Positions 7,035 to 14,715 of a DNA stretch of 23,540 nucleotides are shown here, piece after piece. Each line of letters opens with the position of its first letter. Position 1 is the stretch's first letter. Under the pieces are notes generated by a model that ran no database searches, was not told where the DNA came from, and saw only the letters and a list, made by a program, of their open reading frames with translations. The position numbers and the translations under genes are program-made. Source of the DNA: CAYVVD01 sp964454975 (GTDB lineage Bacteria; Bacteroidota; Ignavibacteria; Kapaibacteriales; UBA2268); NCBI GenBank assembly GCA_964454975.1, contig CAYVVD010000033.1, positions 1-23,540 on the forward strand. The letters run 5' to 3'.

Positions 7035-8786
7035 ATGTTGAGCGAAGAAGCAAAGGTAAAACAAGAATTTACTTCTGAAATGGAAGAACAAAAAAACCAA
7101 AAAGAAAATATTCAGGAAGAAGATTCAGCCAACCCTGAACAAGTTGAGCAGGCAAGCAATCCGGAAGAAACATCTTCCGAAAGCCCTACCGAGGATTCTA
7201 AAAAAGAACCAGCAGTAGAACATAAAGAAGAAACCGCTACTGAGCTAATTTCCGGAGAATCAGAAAGCAAAGATTCCTCAGCAAAAGAGCATCAGGAAGT
7301 TGAAAAATCTCCACTTGAAGAAGCTAAGGAAGAAGCCCCTTCGGAAACAGAATCTGAGGGATCTGTTGATAAATCAGAAATTGCCCCCCCGGCTGAAGAA
7401 GAAAAACCAAAAGATGAAATAGCTGAAGCAGAGCCTGAAGAAGCAGCAGTTGAAGGAATTAAAGAACAATCTTCGGCAGAAGAAAAACCATCAGAACCAG
7501 TAAAAACTGAAGCTGAGGTTGATACTTCATCCCCGGTTGAAAAGCCGGCAGATTCTGTTGAAAAGAAAGAAAAAACTCCTAAAGAAGAGGAGAAAGAAGA
7601 GAAAACAGTAAATCCTGCTTTTGAAGAACTTAAAGCAGCGAAGGAAAATAACGATATAATTGAAGTCGAAATTAAGGCCCGTATCAGAGGCGGAATTCGT
7701 GCAATGTATAAAGATATCCCGGTTTTCCTGCCTTCATCGCATTTCAACTTAAGGCGAAACCCTAAAGAAGAAGAGCTTACATCCAGTATAAATACTAATG
7801 TAAAGGTTCAGGTTCATGAAGCGCAACAAGATGAAAAAGGCAGAACTACTGTTATTGTCAGCCGTAAGAGCCTCATAGAACAGGAATTCTGGTCAAATAT
7901 TAAAGAAGGCGACATAGTTGAAGGAACTGTATCTTCGATTGCTAATTTTGGCATTTTCCTTGACATTGGCGGATTTGAAGGTCTGATACATATTTCCAGG
8001 CTTTCTCAGATCCATGTGGACAATACAAAAAAATTCGCCAAAAAAGGCGATACAATGAAGGCCATCGTAGTTGAATGCGACAGGGAGAAAAAAAGGATTG
8101 CTCTTAGCCGCAAAGAACTTGAAAAATCCCCATGGGAAGGTGTTGCTGAAGAGTTCCAGGAGGGAACAATTTGCAAAGGGATTGTTCGCCGACTAACAGA
8201 TTTTGGCGCATATGTAGAATTAAAACCGGGTGTTGACGGCCTGTTGCGGACTGTTGAAATTTCCTGGAAGAAAAGGGTTAAATCTCCCTCAGATGTATTG
8301 AAACCGGATCAGGAGATAGATGTGTATATAATGTCTGTTTCAGAAGAGAAGCAGACTGTTGGCCTTAGCCTTAAGCGTGCTACTGAGAATCCATGGGAAG
8401 GACTTGAAGAGAAGTATCCCGTAAATTCACAATCAAAAGGCACTGTGCTCCAGGTTAACCAAAAAGGTGCTGTGATTTCGGTTAATGATGAAGTTGATGC
8501 TTTCATGCCTCGCAGCAAAATGAACCTTGCCCGCGGCAAAAAAATACCTTTTGCTGAAGGAGACCAGGTAGATGTTTTCATTGCAGATGTAGTCCCTGCA
8601 CAGGAATCTATGATTCTTTCACTCGGTAACCCTGAAGAGCAAAAGAATGACAGCCCGCGTCAGGCCCCTGCAAAGCAGGCTGTTAACAAATATAAAGATC
8701 CTGATAATTCCGGCAGCTCGTTCTCATTCGGCGATTTACTCTCGGACATTAGCAAGAAGAAACTAATTGACAAAGATTCAGAATAG
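7035..8786 (+). CDS. rpsA: 30S ribosomal protein S1 with long acidic N-terminal extension
   Basis: This 583-residue protein has four S1 (OB-fold) RNA-binding domains at about 205-280, 291-362, 377-447 and 463-531. The first and fourth are divergent. The second (GTVSSIANFGIFLDIGG) and third (SWKKRVKSPSDVLKPDQEI) are closest to true ribosomal S1. S1 brings mRNA to the 30S subunit. Residues 1-195 are a low-complexity stretch rich in Glu, Lys, Ser and Pro, probably disordered. A basic/polar tail follows the last domain. E. coli S1 has six domains and no such N-terminus, so this could be a regulatory S1-domain protein rather than the sole rpsA. The start has AGGAAAG (7024-7030) four bases upstream. 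A matching promoter precedes it and a strong terminator follows. Confidence 0.88.
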   Translation: MLSEEAKVKQEFTSEMEEQKNQKENIQEEDSANPEQVEQASNPEETSSESPTEDSKKEPAVEHKEETATELISGESESKDSSAKEHQEVEKSPLEEAKEEAPSETESEGSVDKSEIAPPAEEEKPKDEIAEAEPEEAAVEGIKEQSSAEEKPSEPVKTEAEVDTSSPVEKPADSVEKKEKTPKEEEKEEKTVNPAFEELKAAKENNDIIEVEIKARIRGGIRAMYKDIPVFLPSSHFNLRRNPKEEELTSSINTNVKVQVHEAQQDEKGRTTVIVSRKSLIEQEFWSNIKEGDIVEGTVSSIANFGIFLDIGGFEGLIHISRLSQIHVDNTKKFAKKGDTMKAIVVECDREKKRIALSRKELEKSPWEGVAEEFQEGTICKGIVRRLTDFGAYVELKPGVDGLLRTVEISWKKRVKSPSDVLKPDQEIDVYIMSVSEEKQTVGLSLKRATENPWEGLEEKYPVNSQSKGTVLQVNQKGAVISVNDEVDAFMPRSKMNLARGKKIPFAEGDQVDVFIADVVPAQESMILSLGNPEEQKNDSPRQAPAKQAVNKYKDPDNSGSSFSFGDLLSDISKKKLIDKDSE

Positions 8787-8805
8787 TAATAAGAATTGAA
8801 AATAC

Positions 8806-8840
8806 GCCCCAATGATTGAACTCGTTGGGGCTTTTTTTTT
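8806..8840 (+). terminator. Intrinsic terminator of the S1 gene
   Basis: The stem GCCCCAA (8806-8812) with TTGGGGC (8825-8831) is followed by nine T (8832-8840), 20 bases after the stop of the S1 gene. Confidence 0.9.
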
Positions 8841-8877
8841 ATATAACATAAGCATTGATAATTCGTAATTTTATGAT

Positions 8878-9573
8878 ATGCGCCTCAACATGATACTAAA
8901 TATATTATTTCTTGTAGTTGTTTTGCTATTCCCCGGCATTACAACCAGGCTTTCCGGTTCAATAAATGACCAAAAGCAGTCGCCCAAAGGGTCAACTACC
9001 GGAGAACTCCCTACTACTGCTACTCAGGACAGCGCATACAATGAAGCAATAAATAACAGTCTCCCGCCCCTTACAAGGTTGTATATTGACCTTAATGAAT
9101 CTGCTGCACTATGGGAATTTGAAAGGCAGTTAATGGAAGGGAAACCCTGGCAGATAGCATTAAAGAACCTTCAGAGCCTCCCACCGGACATTTTTAAGCC
9201 AACAGAAAATCAAATCGTTCAGCAACAAATAAACATTCAGCAGGCTTTTCATGTTCCGTTTGTACAAACTTATAACCCTTATGGCCTCAAAGTATCATTC
9301 AGTGATATTGGCAGACTGCTGGGCCTTGCAGAGGATGTATCACCACGAATCAGGTATTCACTTGAAAAATCTTCAAACGTAGAAGTTGTAATATATTCCG
9401 TTCAGGCAATTGTTATCCAGACCTTATTCAACGGAACTCAGCCACCGGGTGAATATGAATTACTTTGGAACGGGAAAAATTACAACGGAGCTGACGTTCC
9501 CCCCGGGGATTACATTGCCGAAGTAAGAATTGGCAAGGAAAGATATATTCGCAAGAGGGTTGTAATACAGTAA
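8878..9573 (+). CDS. Exported protein with C-terminal FlgD-Ig-like domain
   Basis: This 231-residue protein has an N-terminal signal sequence (about residues 5-25) and a polar linker. A middle region has no recognised domain. The last 65 residues follow the FlgD-type immunoglobulin-like pattern: VEVVIYSVQ, then GEYELLWNGKNYNGADVPPGDYIAEV (about 168-218). In Bacteroidota/Ignavibacteria such C-terminal folds are common on exported proteins and resemble sorting or adhesion domains; the role here is unknown. No Shine-Dalgarno sequence precedes the ATG, and Met5 is a possible alternative start. The stop codon abuts the stop of the convergent gene with no base between. Confidence 0.65.
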   Translation: MRLNMILNILFLVVVLLFPGITTRLSGSINDQKQSPKGSTTGELPTTATQDSAYNEAINNSLPPLTRLYIDLNESAALWEFERQLMEGKPWQIALKNLQSLPPDIFKPTENQIVQQQINIQQAFHVPFVQTYNPYGLKVSFSDIGRLLGLAEDVSPRIRYSLEKSSNVEVVIYSVQAIVIQTLFNGTQPPGEYELLWNGKNYNGADVPPGDYIAEVRIGKERYIRKRVVIQ

Positions 9574-10164
9574 CTAAAAGCTTCCAATCATAAAAAACAG
9601 GTTTAGCTGGAGATTATTCATATCCGCACGAGTCGGGTTTTCAAGGTCGAGACTAACTACCTTCCTGTAACCGAGGCCTCCGCCAATCCTGCTCCAGGAG
9701 CTTAACTTTAATGATGCAGCAAACTCAGGCTCTATTATATAAGCATTGTCCTTGCTTTCAGAATTATTATCTGCTGTATCAGCAGAACTATGCAGCAACT
9801 TTATACTTGCAATACCTCCGCTGCATTTAAGCGAAAAAATGATAGCATCCTCAGGGTTAAGGAACAGCTCCGCATCCATAGAAAAATAATCCATGGAGAG
9901 TTTTGAAGGGGTCTCAAACTTTTCGAGTTCAATTTCAATGTCTTTTGTTACAAGATTATAGAGAGAGACACCAAGAGCGAAACGATGTTCCAGGAGGTAA
10001 GCAAGCCGTGCACCGGCAATGATGGACAAATTGTCCTTCAAAGCTCCGGTCTTAAGGTTTCCTCCAACAAAAAAACCGTTACTGACTCCGTCATCATTTG
10101 AAAAAAGGCTTGTATTCTGAAAAACAATAAATAATATAATGAGAAGCTTTATCTTAATTCCCAC
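9574..10164 (-). CDS. Outer-membrane beta-barrel-like protein (second of a pair)
   Basis: This 196-residue protein has a signal peptide (about 1-22, hydrophobic IKLLIILFIVF). Alternating-residue strands with Gly/aromatic pairs (GFFVGGNLKTG, RIGGGLGYRKV) follow, and it ends in a terminal Phe (NLFFMIGSF). Both features are typical of outer-membrane barrels. It starts at GTG 10164 inside the end of the upstream gene (16-base overlap), with GGGGAA just before it, so translation is coupled. No family is recognised. Confidence 0.65.
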   Translation of the reverse strand: MGIKIKLLIILFIVFQNTSLFSNDDGVSNGFFVGGNLKTGALKDNLSIIAGARLAYLLEHRFALGVSLYNLVTKDIEIELEKFETPSKLSMDYFSMDAELFLNPEDAIIFSLKCSGGIASIKLLHSSADTADNNSESKDNAYIIEPEFAASLKLSSWSRIGGGLGYRKVVSLDLENPTRADMNNLQLNLFFMIGSF

Positions 10165-10784
10165 TTAATTCCCCATTTTAAAACCATGCCCGTAAGGTCG
10201 TTTGTGCCTAAATCATAGAAATCAACGGAGAAGGGCAACTTATATGATATTCCGGGACTAAAATATAATGATTCATAAATCTTTAGGTCGATAATAATCC
10301 CCGGTTCGGAATAAAAAAACCATTCTTCAGATGGATTGTTCAATGCGTCGATAGATACATTTGATGAATAGTTCATGGACATTACCCCTATACCGATAAA
10401 AGCTGCCGGTTTTATGTATTCGTGAAACTCAAAAAGGTACTCAGCCCCAATATCATAATAAGTATTCCTGAGAAATGGCTTACCTGGTGAATTATCAGGG
10501 ACATTCACATCTATGTTATGAGATACAATCGAACCAAAATTAAAGCATACAAAAATGCCCCTGGTCACCCTTACATCAACCCTCAACCCAAGTTCATAAG
10601 ACCATTCATCTCTTATATCAGACATATTCAGTTGCCCTGAAACAGAGGCAAGCCGCTTCTCTGTTTGCTTTAATTCCTTTTCCGTTTCCTCATAATTGCC
10701 ACCCGGCAAGAGTTGTGCAGACAAACTCCCACCGAATATTATCAGTAAAATCAAACATATTAATATAGAGGAATATTTTAACAT
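10149..10784 (-). CDS. Outer-membrane beta-barrel-like protein (first of a pair)
   Basis: This 211-residue protein has a signal peptide (about 1-23, ending LSAQ). A short charged helix (ETEKELKQTEKRLAS) is followed by about eight amphipathic strands such as YELGLRVDVRVTRGIFVCF and YLFEFHEYIKPAAFIGIGV. The end, LKWGIKWELR, fits a barrel strand. It is probably an outer-membrane protein with the partner gene overlapping downstream; the function is unknown. A -7 element lies 36 bases upstream. Confidence 0.65.
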   Translation of the reverse strand: MLKYSSILICLILLIIFGGSLSAQLLPGGNYEETEKELKQTEKRLASVSGQLNMSDIRDEWSYELGLRVDVRVTRGIFVCFNFGSIVSHNIDVNVPDNSPGKPFLRNTYYDIGAEYLFEFHEYIKPAAFIGIGVMSMNYSSNVSIDALNNPSEEWFFYSEPGIIIDLKIYESLYFSPGISYKLPFSVDFYDLGTNDLTGMVLKWGIKWELR

Positions 10785-10819
10785 TTTATATTTTGTTGCG
10801 TAAGCTTATTATCATAAAG

Positions 10820-10827
10820 CAAATTTA
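10820..10827 (-). promoter_or_regulatory. Probable -7 promoter element for the beta-barrel pair
   Basis: The complement is TAAATTTG, an exact match to TAnnTTTG, 36 bases before ATG 10784. No clear -33 TTG is present at the usual spacing. It sits in the divergent gap shared with the DUF5686 gene at 10834. Confidence 0.4.
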
Positions 10828-10833
10828 AAAAAA

Positions 10834-13203
10834 ATGAAACTGATCCAGATATTTATTACACTCTCCCTGGTATATTCGTTGCACGCTTCGGAAAAATCGA
10901 GGGTAATTCACGGAAAAGTACTTGACGAATCCAGCCGGGAACCGCTATCCGGCGCAACAATCAAAATCCCGAGCAGCAAAAAAGGAACTTACGCAAATAT
11001 ACGCGGAATTTTCCGTTTACCGGTTCCTGAGGGACTTTCTGAGCTTAAAGTACGTTCGCTAGGATATCTCGAGAAAACTGTCAACTTGAATAGCAGTGAT
11101 TCCATTACAATAGTGCTGGCACCGGATCCGCTTGTTCTTAGAGGAGTTTCCGTTGCAGGAGAGATTGAAGTTGAAGAAATAATCAGGCGTGCCATTAAAA
11201 AGAAAAATGAAAACCGCGACAAGATAAACACTTTCAAAGGACAGCTTTATTCAAAAATGGTACTTGAGCTTGGAGGCTCAGTTTTCAAAAGCGAAGAAAG
11301 TTCTGCATTGGATGAACTTGGGCCTGAGAGGGTTGGCAATGAATACCAGTACCTTGTTACAGAGACATTCTCTGATGTATATATTGATTATAAACAGGAG
11401 AAACGCAGGACAATCATCCTGCAAAGAAGGCAAACTGCGAACATGAACCCGGATGATAATATTTTATCCCTGGGAACTTTTGTTGATTTCGGCAGCAATG
11501 AATTGACTTTTGTAGATGCAAGGTTTACGCCACCCCTTGCCGATGATGCCCTCGATTACTATAAATATGAACTGATTGAAAAAATACCGTACGGTGATAG
11601 ATATGTCTATTCGATAAATGTAATCCCTAATTCAAAAATATTCCCCCTCTTCAAAGGGACAATGAATATAATTGAGGGCACGTACAATCTCATTAAGGTT
11701 GACCTTGTCCCTTCAGAAAGTACAACAATCAGCCTCGTGGACAGCCTTTCATTCTCTCAGAAATTCGAGCCCTTTGATAATGAAACTTGGTATCCGGTTT
11801 ATCTTGAAGTGCTTGGAAAGATCCGGGTAGATGTGATAAGTGGCATTATTGATTTTAATCTCGACCTGAAATCCACCAATATTTACAATGATATAGAGAT
11901 TAACCCTGAAATCCCGGATACTATGTTTAGGGAATTACCACTTCTTGTCAGCGTTGAAAAAGATGCAGATTCGACAAAAAGCGAGTTCTGGGAACAAAAC
12001 TCGCTTAGGGAAATCACTGAAACCGAACAGCAATACTACGAAAAAGTCGACTCCCTGGTAAGTATTAAAAAAGACTCCTCTATAATACCATCTTCATTTT
12101 CATGGGATTTTTCGCCGTATATAGATTTCAACCGGACAGGTTCATTTACCGGGGGATTGTCGCCTGAGTTCAGCTATGGAGCTTTTACTCTTGATGGTAC
12201 AGCAGCATACAGCTTTGGCTTGCGGGACCCAATTGGTGAAGCTGGTTTTAATATTAATGGTATGCTTCTCGCTAACATTCCTTTTAATCTTGAATACAGA
12301 TTTTTTTCGCAAATAAGCACCGCAGGCACCCGGGAACCATATCCACGATTGTTCACCTCTGTTTTAGCAGGTCTTTTCCATTGTGATTATTATGACTATT
12401 TCCGCGAAGATGGTCAAAAACTCAGTATTTCTTATAGTTTAGATAACTATAATTTAATTGCTTCGTTCAAGAACACTCGGCATTTCGACATTGGACTTAA
12501 TACTGACAGGAGCATATTCAAAGAAGAGCGCTTCAGGCGAAATCCGCCCGTTCTTGAAGATGATTTTACTATTTACGGGCTTGAAATAAAACGTCCACGA
12601 ATGGTTGTAATCAGTTCTGCATCATCAGCTCGAATAGGATTTGGGCTAAAAGGCAAATACGGCGAGCATAGTTCTGGAGATTTCAAGTTGCTTGAAGGAA
12701 TGTTCGAGGCATCCCTGCCAACTTTTGGTACGGGGTACGAACCTATGGAGCTGAGTTTCAGAACTGAGGGGGGGATCAGTGATAACCTACCACCGCAATA
12801 CCTGTTCAGGATGGAAAGCCCGGCAGTGTTTATTGAAGCAAATGGAAGCTTTCTTACAATGGAGCCCCAGGAATTTGCCGGTGATTCATACTATGGATTT
12901 TATTTCATGCATGATTTTGGAGACTATTTCTGGCGCTTAACGGGATTGCCGGCAATAAGCGAGGGAAGGGGCCTTTCCCTGGCAGCAAGATATTCTACCG
13001 GCAAGATTTTCGGAAATTATAAACCTTTCTTCAAATCAACAGGGAATGAATTTTACCAGGAGGCAGGATTCAGAATAGGCAGGATACCTACCTTCATAAG
13101 CAATTTTATATTTCTGCAATTTGATGCTGCTTGGGGAACAGGTAATTTTTCTGCAGGCCGGTTTGGCTGGTCAATGTCAGTTGATGCGCCTTTGGCGAGG
13201 TAA
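10834..13203 (+). CDS. DUF5686 outer-membrane protein with carboxypeptidase-regulatory-like domain
   Basis: This 789-residue protein has a signal peptide (about 1-19) and an N-terminal carboxypeptidase regulatory-like fold (about 24-97, with VIHGKVLDESSREPLSGATI and the LKVRSLGYLEKTV closing strands). A long DUF5686 region (about 110-789) follows, whose second half is rich in beta-strands and aromatic residues. The order is typical of Bacteroidota DUF5686 proteins, thought to form an outer-membrane barrel like TonB-dependent receptors but without a plug; the substrate is unknown. The gene is divergent from the beta-barrel pair. No Shine-Dalgarno sequence is seen before the ATG, only an A-rich tract. 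Confidence 0.85.
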   Translation: MKLIQIFITLSLVYSLHASEKSRVIHGKVLDESSREPLSGATIKIPSSKKGTYANIRGIFRLPVPEGLSELKVRSLGYLEKTVNLNSSDSITIVLAPDPLVLRGVSVAGEIEVEEIIRRAIKKKNENRDKINTFKGQLYSKMVLELGGSVFKSEESSALDELGPERVGNEYQYLVTETFSDVYIDYKQEKRRTIILQRRQTANMNPDDNILSLGTFVDFGSNELTFVDARFTPPLADDALDYYKYELIEKIPYGDRYVYSINVIPNSKIFPLFKGTMNIIEGTYNLIKVDLVPSESTTISLVDSLSFSQKFEPFDNETWYPVYLEVLGKIRVDVISGIIDFNLDLKSTNIYNDIEINPEIPDTMFRELPLLVSVEKDADSTKSEFWEQNSLREITETEQQYYEKVDSLVSIKKDSSIIPSSFSWDFSPYIDFNRTGSFTGGLSPEFSYGAFTLDGTAAYSFGLRDPIGEAGFNINGMLLANIPFNLEYRFFSQISTAGTREPYPRLFTSVLAGLFHCDYYDYFREDGQKLSISYSLDNYNLIASFKNTRHFDIGLNTDRSIFKEERFRRNPPVLEDDFTIYGLEIKRPRMVVISSASSARIGFGLKGKYGEHSSGDFKLLEGMFEASLPTFGTGYEPMELSFRTEGGISDNLPPQYLFRMESPAVFIEANGSFLTMEPQEFAGDSYYGFYFMHDFGDYFWRLTGLPAISEGRGLSLAARYSTGKIFGNYKPFFKSTGNEFYQEAGFRIGRIPTFISNFIFLQFDAAWGTGNFSAGRFGWSMSVDAPLAR

Positions 13204-13208
13204 ATCAA

Positions 13209-13232
13209 AGGGGCGAATAGTTCTTTGCCCCT
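13209..13232 (+). terminator. Weak hairpin after the DUF5686 gene
   Basis: AGGGGC (13209-13214) pairs with GCCCCT (13227-13232), six bases after the stop. It is not followed by a T-run, so it is only a possible terminator or mRNA 3' end stabiliser. The rest of 13233-13313 shows nothing I can name. Confidence 0.35.
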
Positions 13233-13313
13233 GAAAAAATTCAATCAACTTCCTCAACATGATCTTTCAAAACAATGGAACTAATTCCATTATCATACAT
13301 TAGAGTTGATTTT

Positions 13314-13695
13314 TTATGCAACCAAAATTTCGAGCTTGGAATCTTTAACCGCAGAGATTACATCTCTTATACTTTGTTGCATATTCTGTAACGGGTTGCA
13401 TATTACCTTTGTAAAGTTTCCGACATTAATGCTGATTTTCTTGTTTACCTTGTCGTTAACATAAGTCCCGCTATATGCATTACAGTAACTTACTAACAAT
13501 TTCGGAACCTTCATTGAATGTGAAAATACATTCCTCGCCCCCGGGTAATTCTGTATAGCCGTCATCATTATCGAATATACTTACTACTATCCATGAATTG
13601 TCCGAAAGCTGTATTACAATTGTGGCGTTGTCATCGTCATTGCCGTATGCAACGAACAACATTGATAGCAAGGCCAAAATTGCAATCAGCCTCAT
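13314..13695 (-). pseudogene. Small exported protein, reading frame split in two
   Basis: The first part (13480-13695, 71 residues) has a strong Shine-Dalgarno AGGAG (complement of 13701-13705) and a signal peptide (MRLIAILALLSMLFVAYG). A beta-rich acidic stretch then ends at ...EIVSKLL. A second frame (open 13314-13568) continues from VSYCNAYSGTYVNDKVNKK to a stop at 13314 and has protein-like composition only past the overlap. Joining them near 13484-13495 gives an exported protein of about 120 residues. An AGTA/AGTT repeat at the break suggests a 4-base insertion. It could also be two overlapping genes or a sequence error. It lies 18 bases behind the cytochrome gene, likely in the same transcript. 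The function is unknown. Confidence 0.5.
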
Positions 13696-13713
13696 TTTGA
13701 CTCCTATAATAGT

Positions 13714-14616
13714 TTACCTGTTACCTTCTTCTTTTGGAGGCAATGTCAGTAAATAATTCCAGAGTGCCTCGATTTCATAATCTTTATAGTATTTAAAGTA
13801 AGCGTATGGCATGAATTTATTCATTTGCCTTCCGTCTTTTGCAACACCCTCTGTCATTGCCTTTTTGAATTCTTCAAAAGTATAGTTCCCAATGCCGGTT
13901 TCATGAGGTGTGATATTTGTCGGAGGCGGCGAATTCGGGTCCTGGCCTGCAAATTTACCTCCGGAATAGTTGTCGCCATGGCATCCGATGCATGTTTGAG
14001 CAAGGTATTCTCCATATTCAGCACTTGAATTCGCTTCAATGTTTTGTTTATGTGCATAATCATGGTCAATAATATTTGCTTTGATAAGCTCCAAGCCGCC
14101 AAATGAGTTCAGCATCCGGAACACCGGTCCTGGAGAAGATGACGGCGGCTTGTTGTCAACAGGGGGCACAGATTTAATATATGACACCAGGGCATTCAGG
14201 TCGTTATCAGTCATCATGTAATAATCTTCCACAGGCATGAATATAAGTCCCACGCCATCTAAGCCAACTCCATGGCGGATTGCCCTGTCCCAGTCAGCGG
14301 GATTGTACTCATTTGAGATGCCTCCTTCACCTGAAGTCAGGTTGCTACCTGCAAAAGTTCCTACGGGGAAAGCATCAATAAATGCTTTACCTTCCAGTTT
14401 TTGCCCGTGGCATTCAGCACATCCGCGTGTAAGCCAAATGTGTTTCCCCTTTTCTATGACTCCCGGGTCTGTACTTACGGCAACGCTTTTTGCTGTAATA
14501 TCAAATTCTTTATTTATAGCCGATTCGCTAATTATAAATATGACAGCAAAAAATAGGGCAATCAGCAAAACAATCGCTCCGATTATCTTAGCAAGAATTT
14601 TCAGAAATTTCATCAT
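13714..14616 (-). CDS. Membrane-anchored di-heme cytochrome c
   Basis: This 300-residue protein has an N-terminal membrane helix (about 8-30) and two class-I cytochrome c domains. The heme motifs are Cys66-x2-Cys69-His70 (GCAECHGQ) and Cys209-x2-Cys212-His213 (CIGCHGDN). Likely axial methionines are Met127 (LIFMPVEDYYMMTDNDL) and Met269 (KFMPYAYFKYYKDYEIEALW). Each domain ends in a helix with the usual L-x-x-Y/W pattern. The domains should sit on the outer face of the inner membrane and pass electrons; the partner oxidase or dehydrogenase is not in the window. The small exported gene at 13695 follows by 18 bases. Confidence 0.92.
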   Translation of the reverse strand: MMKFLKILAKIIGAIVLLIALFFAVIFIISESAINKEFDITAKSVAVSTDPGVIEKGKHIWLTRGCAECHGQKLEGKAFIDAFPVGTFAGSNLTSGEGGISNEYNPADWDRAIRHGVGLDGVGLIFMPVEDYYMMTDNDLNALVSYIKSVPPVDNKPPSSSPGPVFRMLNSFGGLELIKANIIDHDYAHKQNIEANSSAEYGEYLAQTCIGCHGDNYSGGKFAGQDPNSPPPTNITPHETGIGNYTFEEFKKAMTEGVAKDGRQMNKFMPYAYFKYYKDYEIEALWNYLLTLPPKEEGNR

Positions 14617-14671
14617 AACACCATTTATTAATAATTAGTAATTGATTAGTAAGAGACCGTTCATTAAGACG

Positions 14672-14679
14672 CAAAAATA
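14672..14679 (-). promoter_or_regulatory. Possible -7 element of the cytochrome gene
   Basis: The complement is TATTTTTG, matching TAnnTTTG, 56 bases before ATG 14616. It overlaps the T-run of the terminator of the transporter gene, and the spacing to any TTG is poor. T-rich DNA gives chance matches, so this is weak. Confidence 0.25.
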
Positions 14680-14706
14680 AAAAATCCCGGCAAAAATACC
14701 GGGATT
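14675..14706 (-). terminator. Intrinsic terminator of the POT transporter gene
   Basis: On the minus strand, AATCCCGG and CCGGGATT (14683-14690 and 14699-14706) form an 8-bp stem with an 8-base loop. A T-rich run (complement of 14675-14684) follows. It begins about 10 bases after the transporter stop. Confidence 0.85.
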
Positions 14707-14715
14707 GAAATCAAA

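Noticed and set aside
7035..7620. Possible tandem DNA repeat in the acidic region of the S1 gene
   Set aside because: Only short degenerate Glu/Ser/Pro patterns are seen, with no fixed repeat length.
7292..7747. Ser/Phe-rich minus-strand frame of 151 codons
   Set aside because: It is the antisense of the Glu/Lys/Ser-rich S1 N-terminus; GAA/GAG codons give TTC/CTC on the other strand, so the frame stays open by composition.
14237..14638. Plus-strand frame of 133 codons opposite the cytochrome
   Set aside because: The cytochrome frame has both heme motifs and a membrane anchor; the opposite frame has no domain or start signal.
14691..14698. Second TATTTTTG promoter-like octamer on the minus strand
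   Set aside because: It lies in the loop of a strong terminator and has no -33 partner, so a chance match in A/T-rich sequence is more likely.
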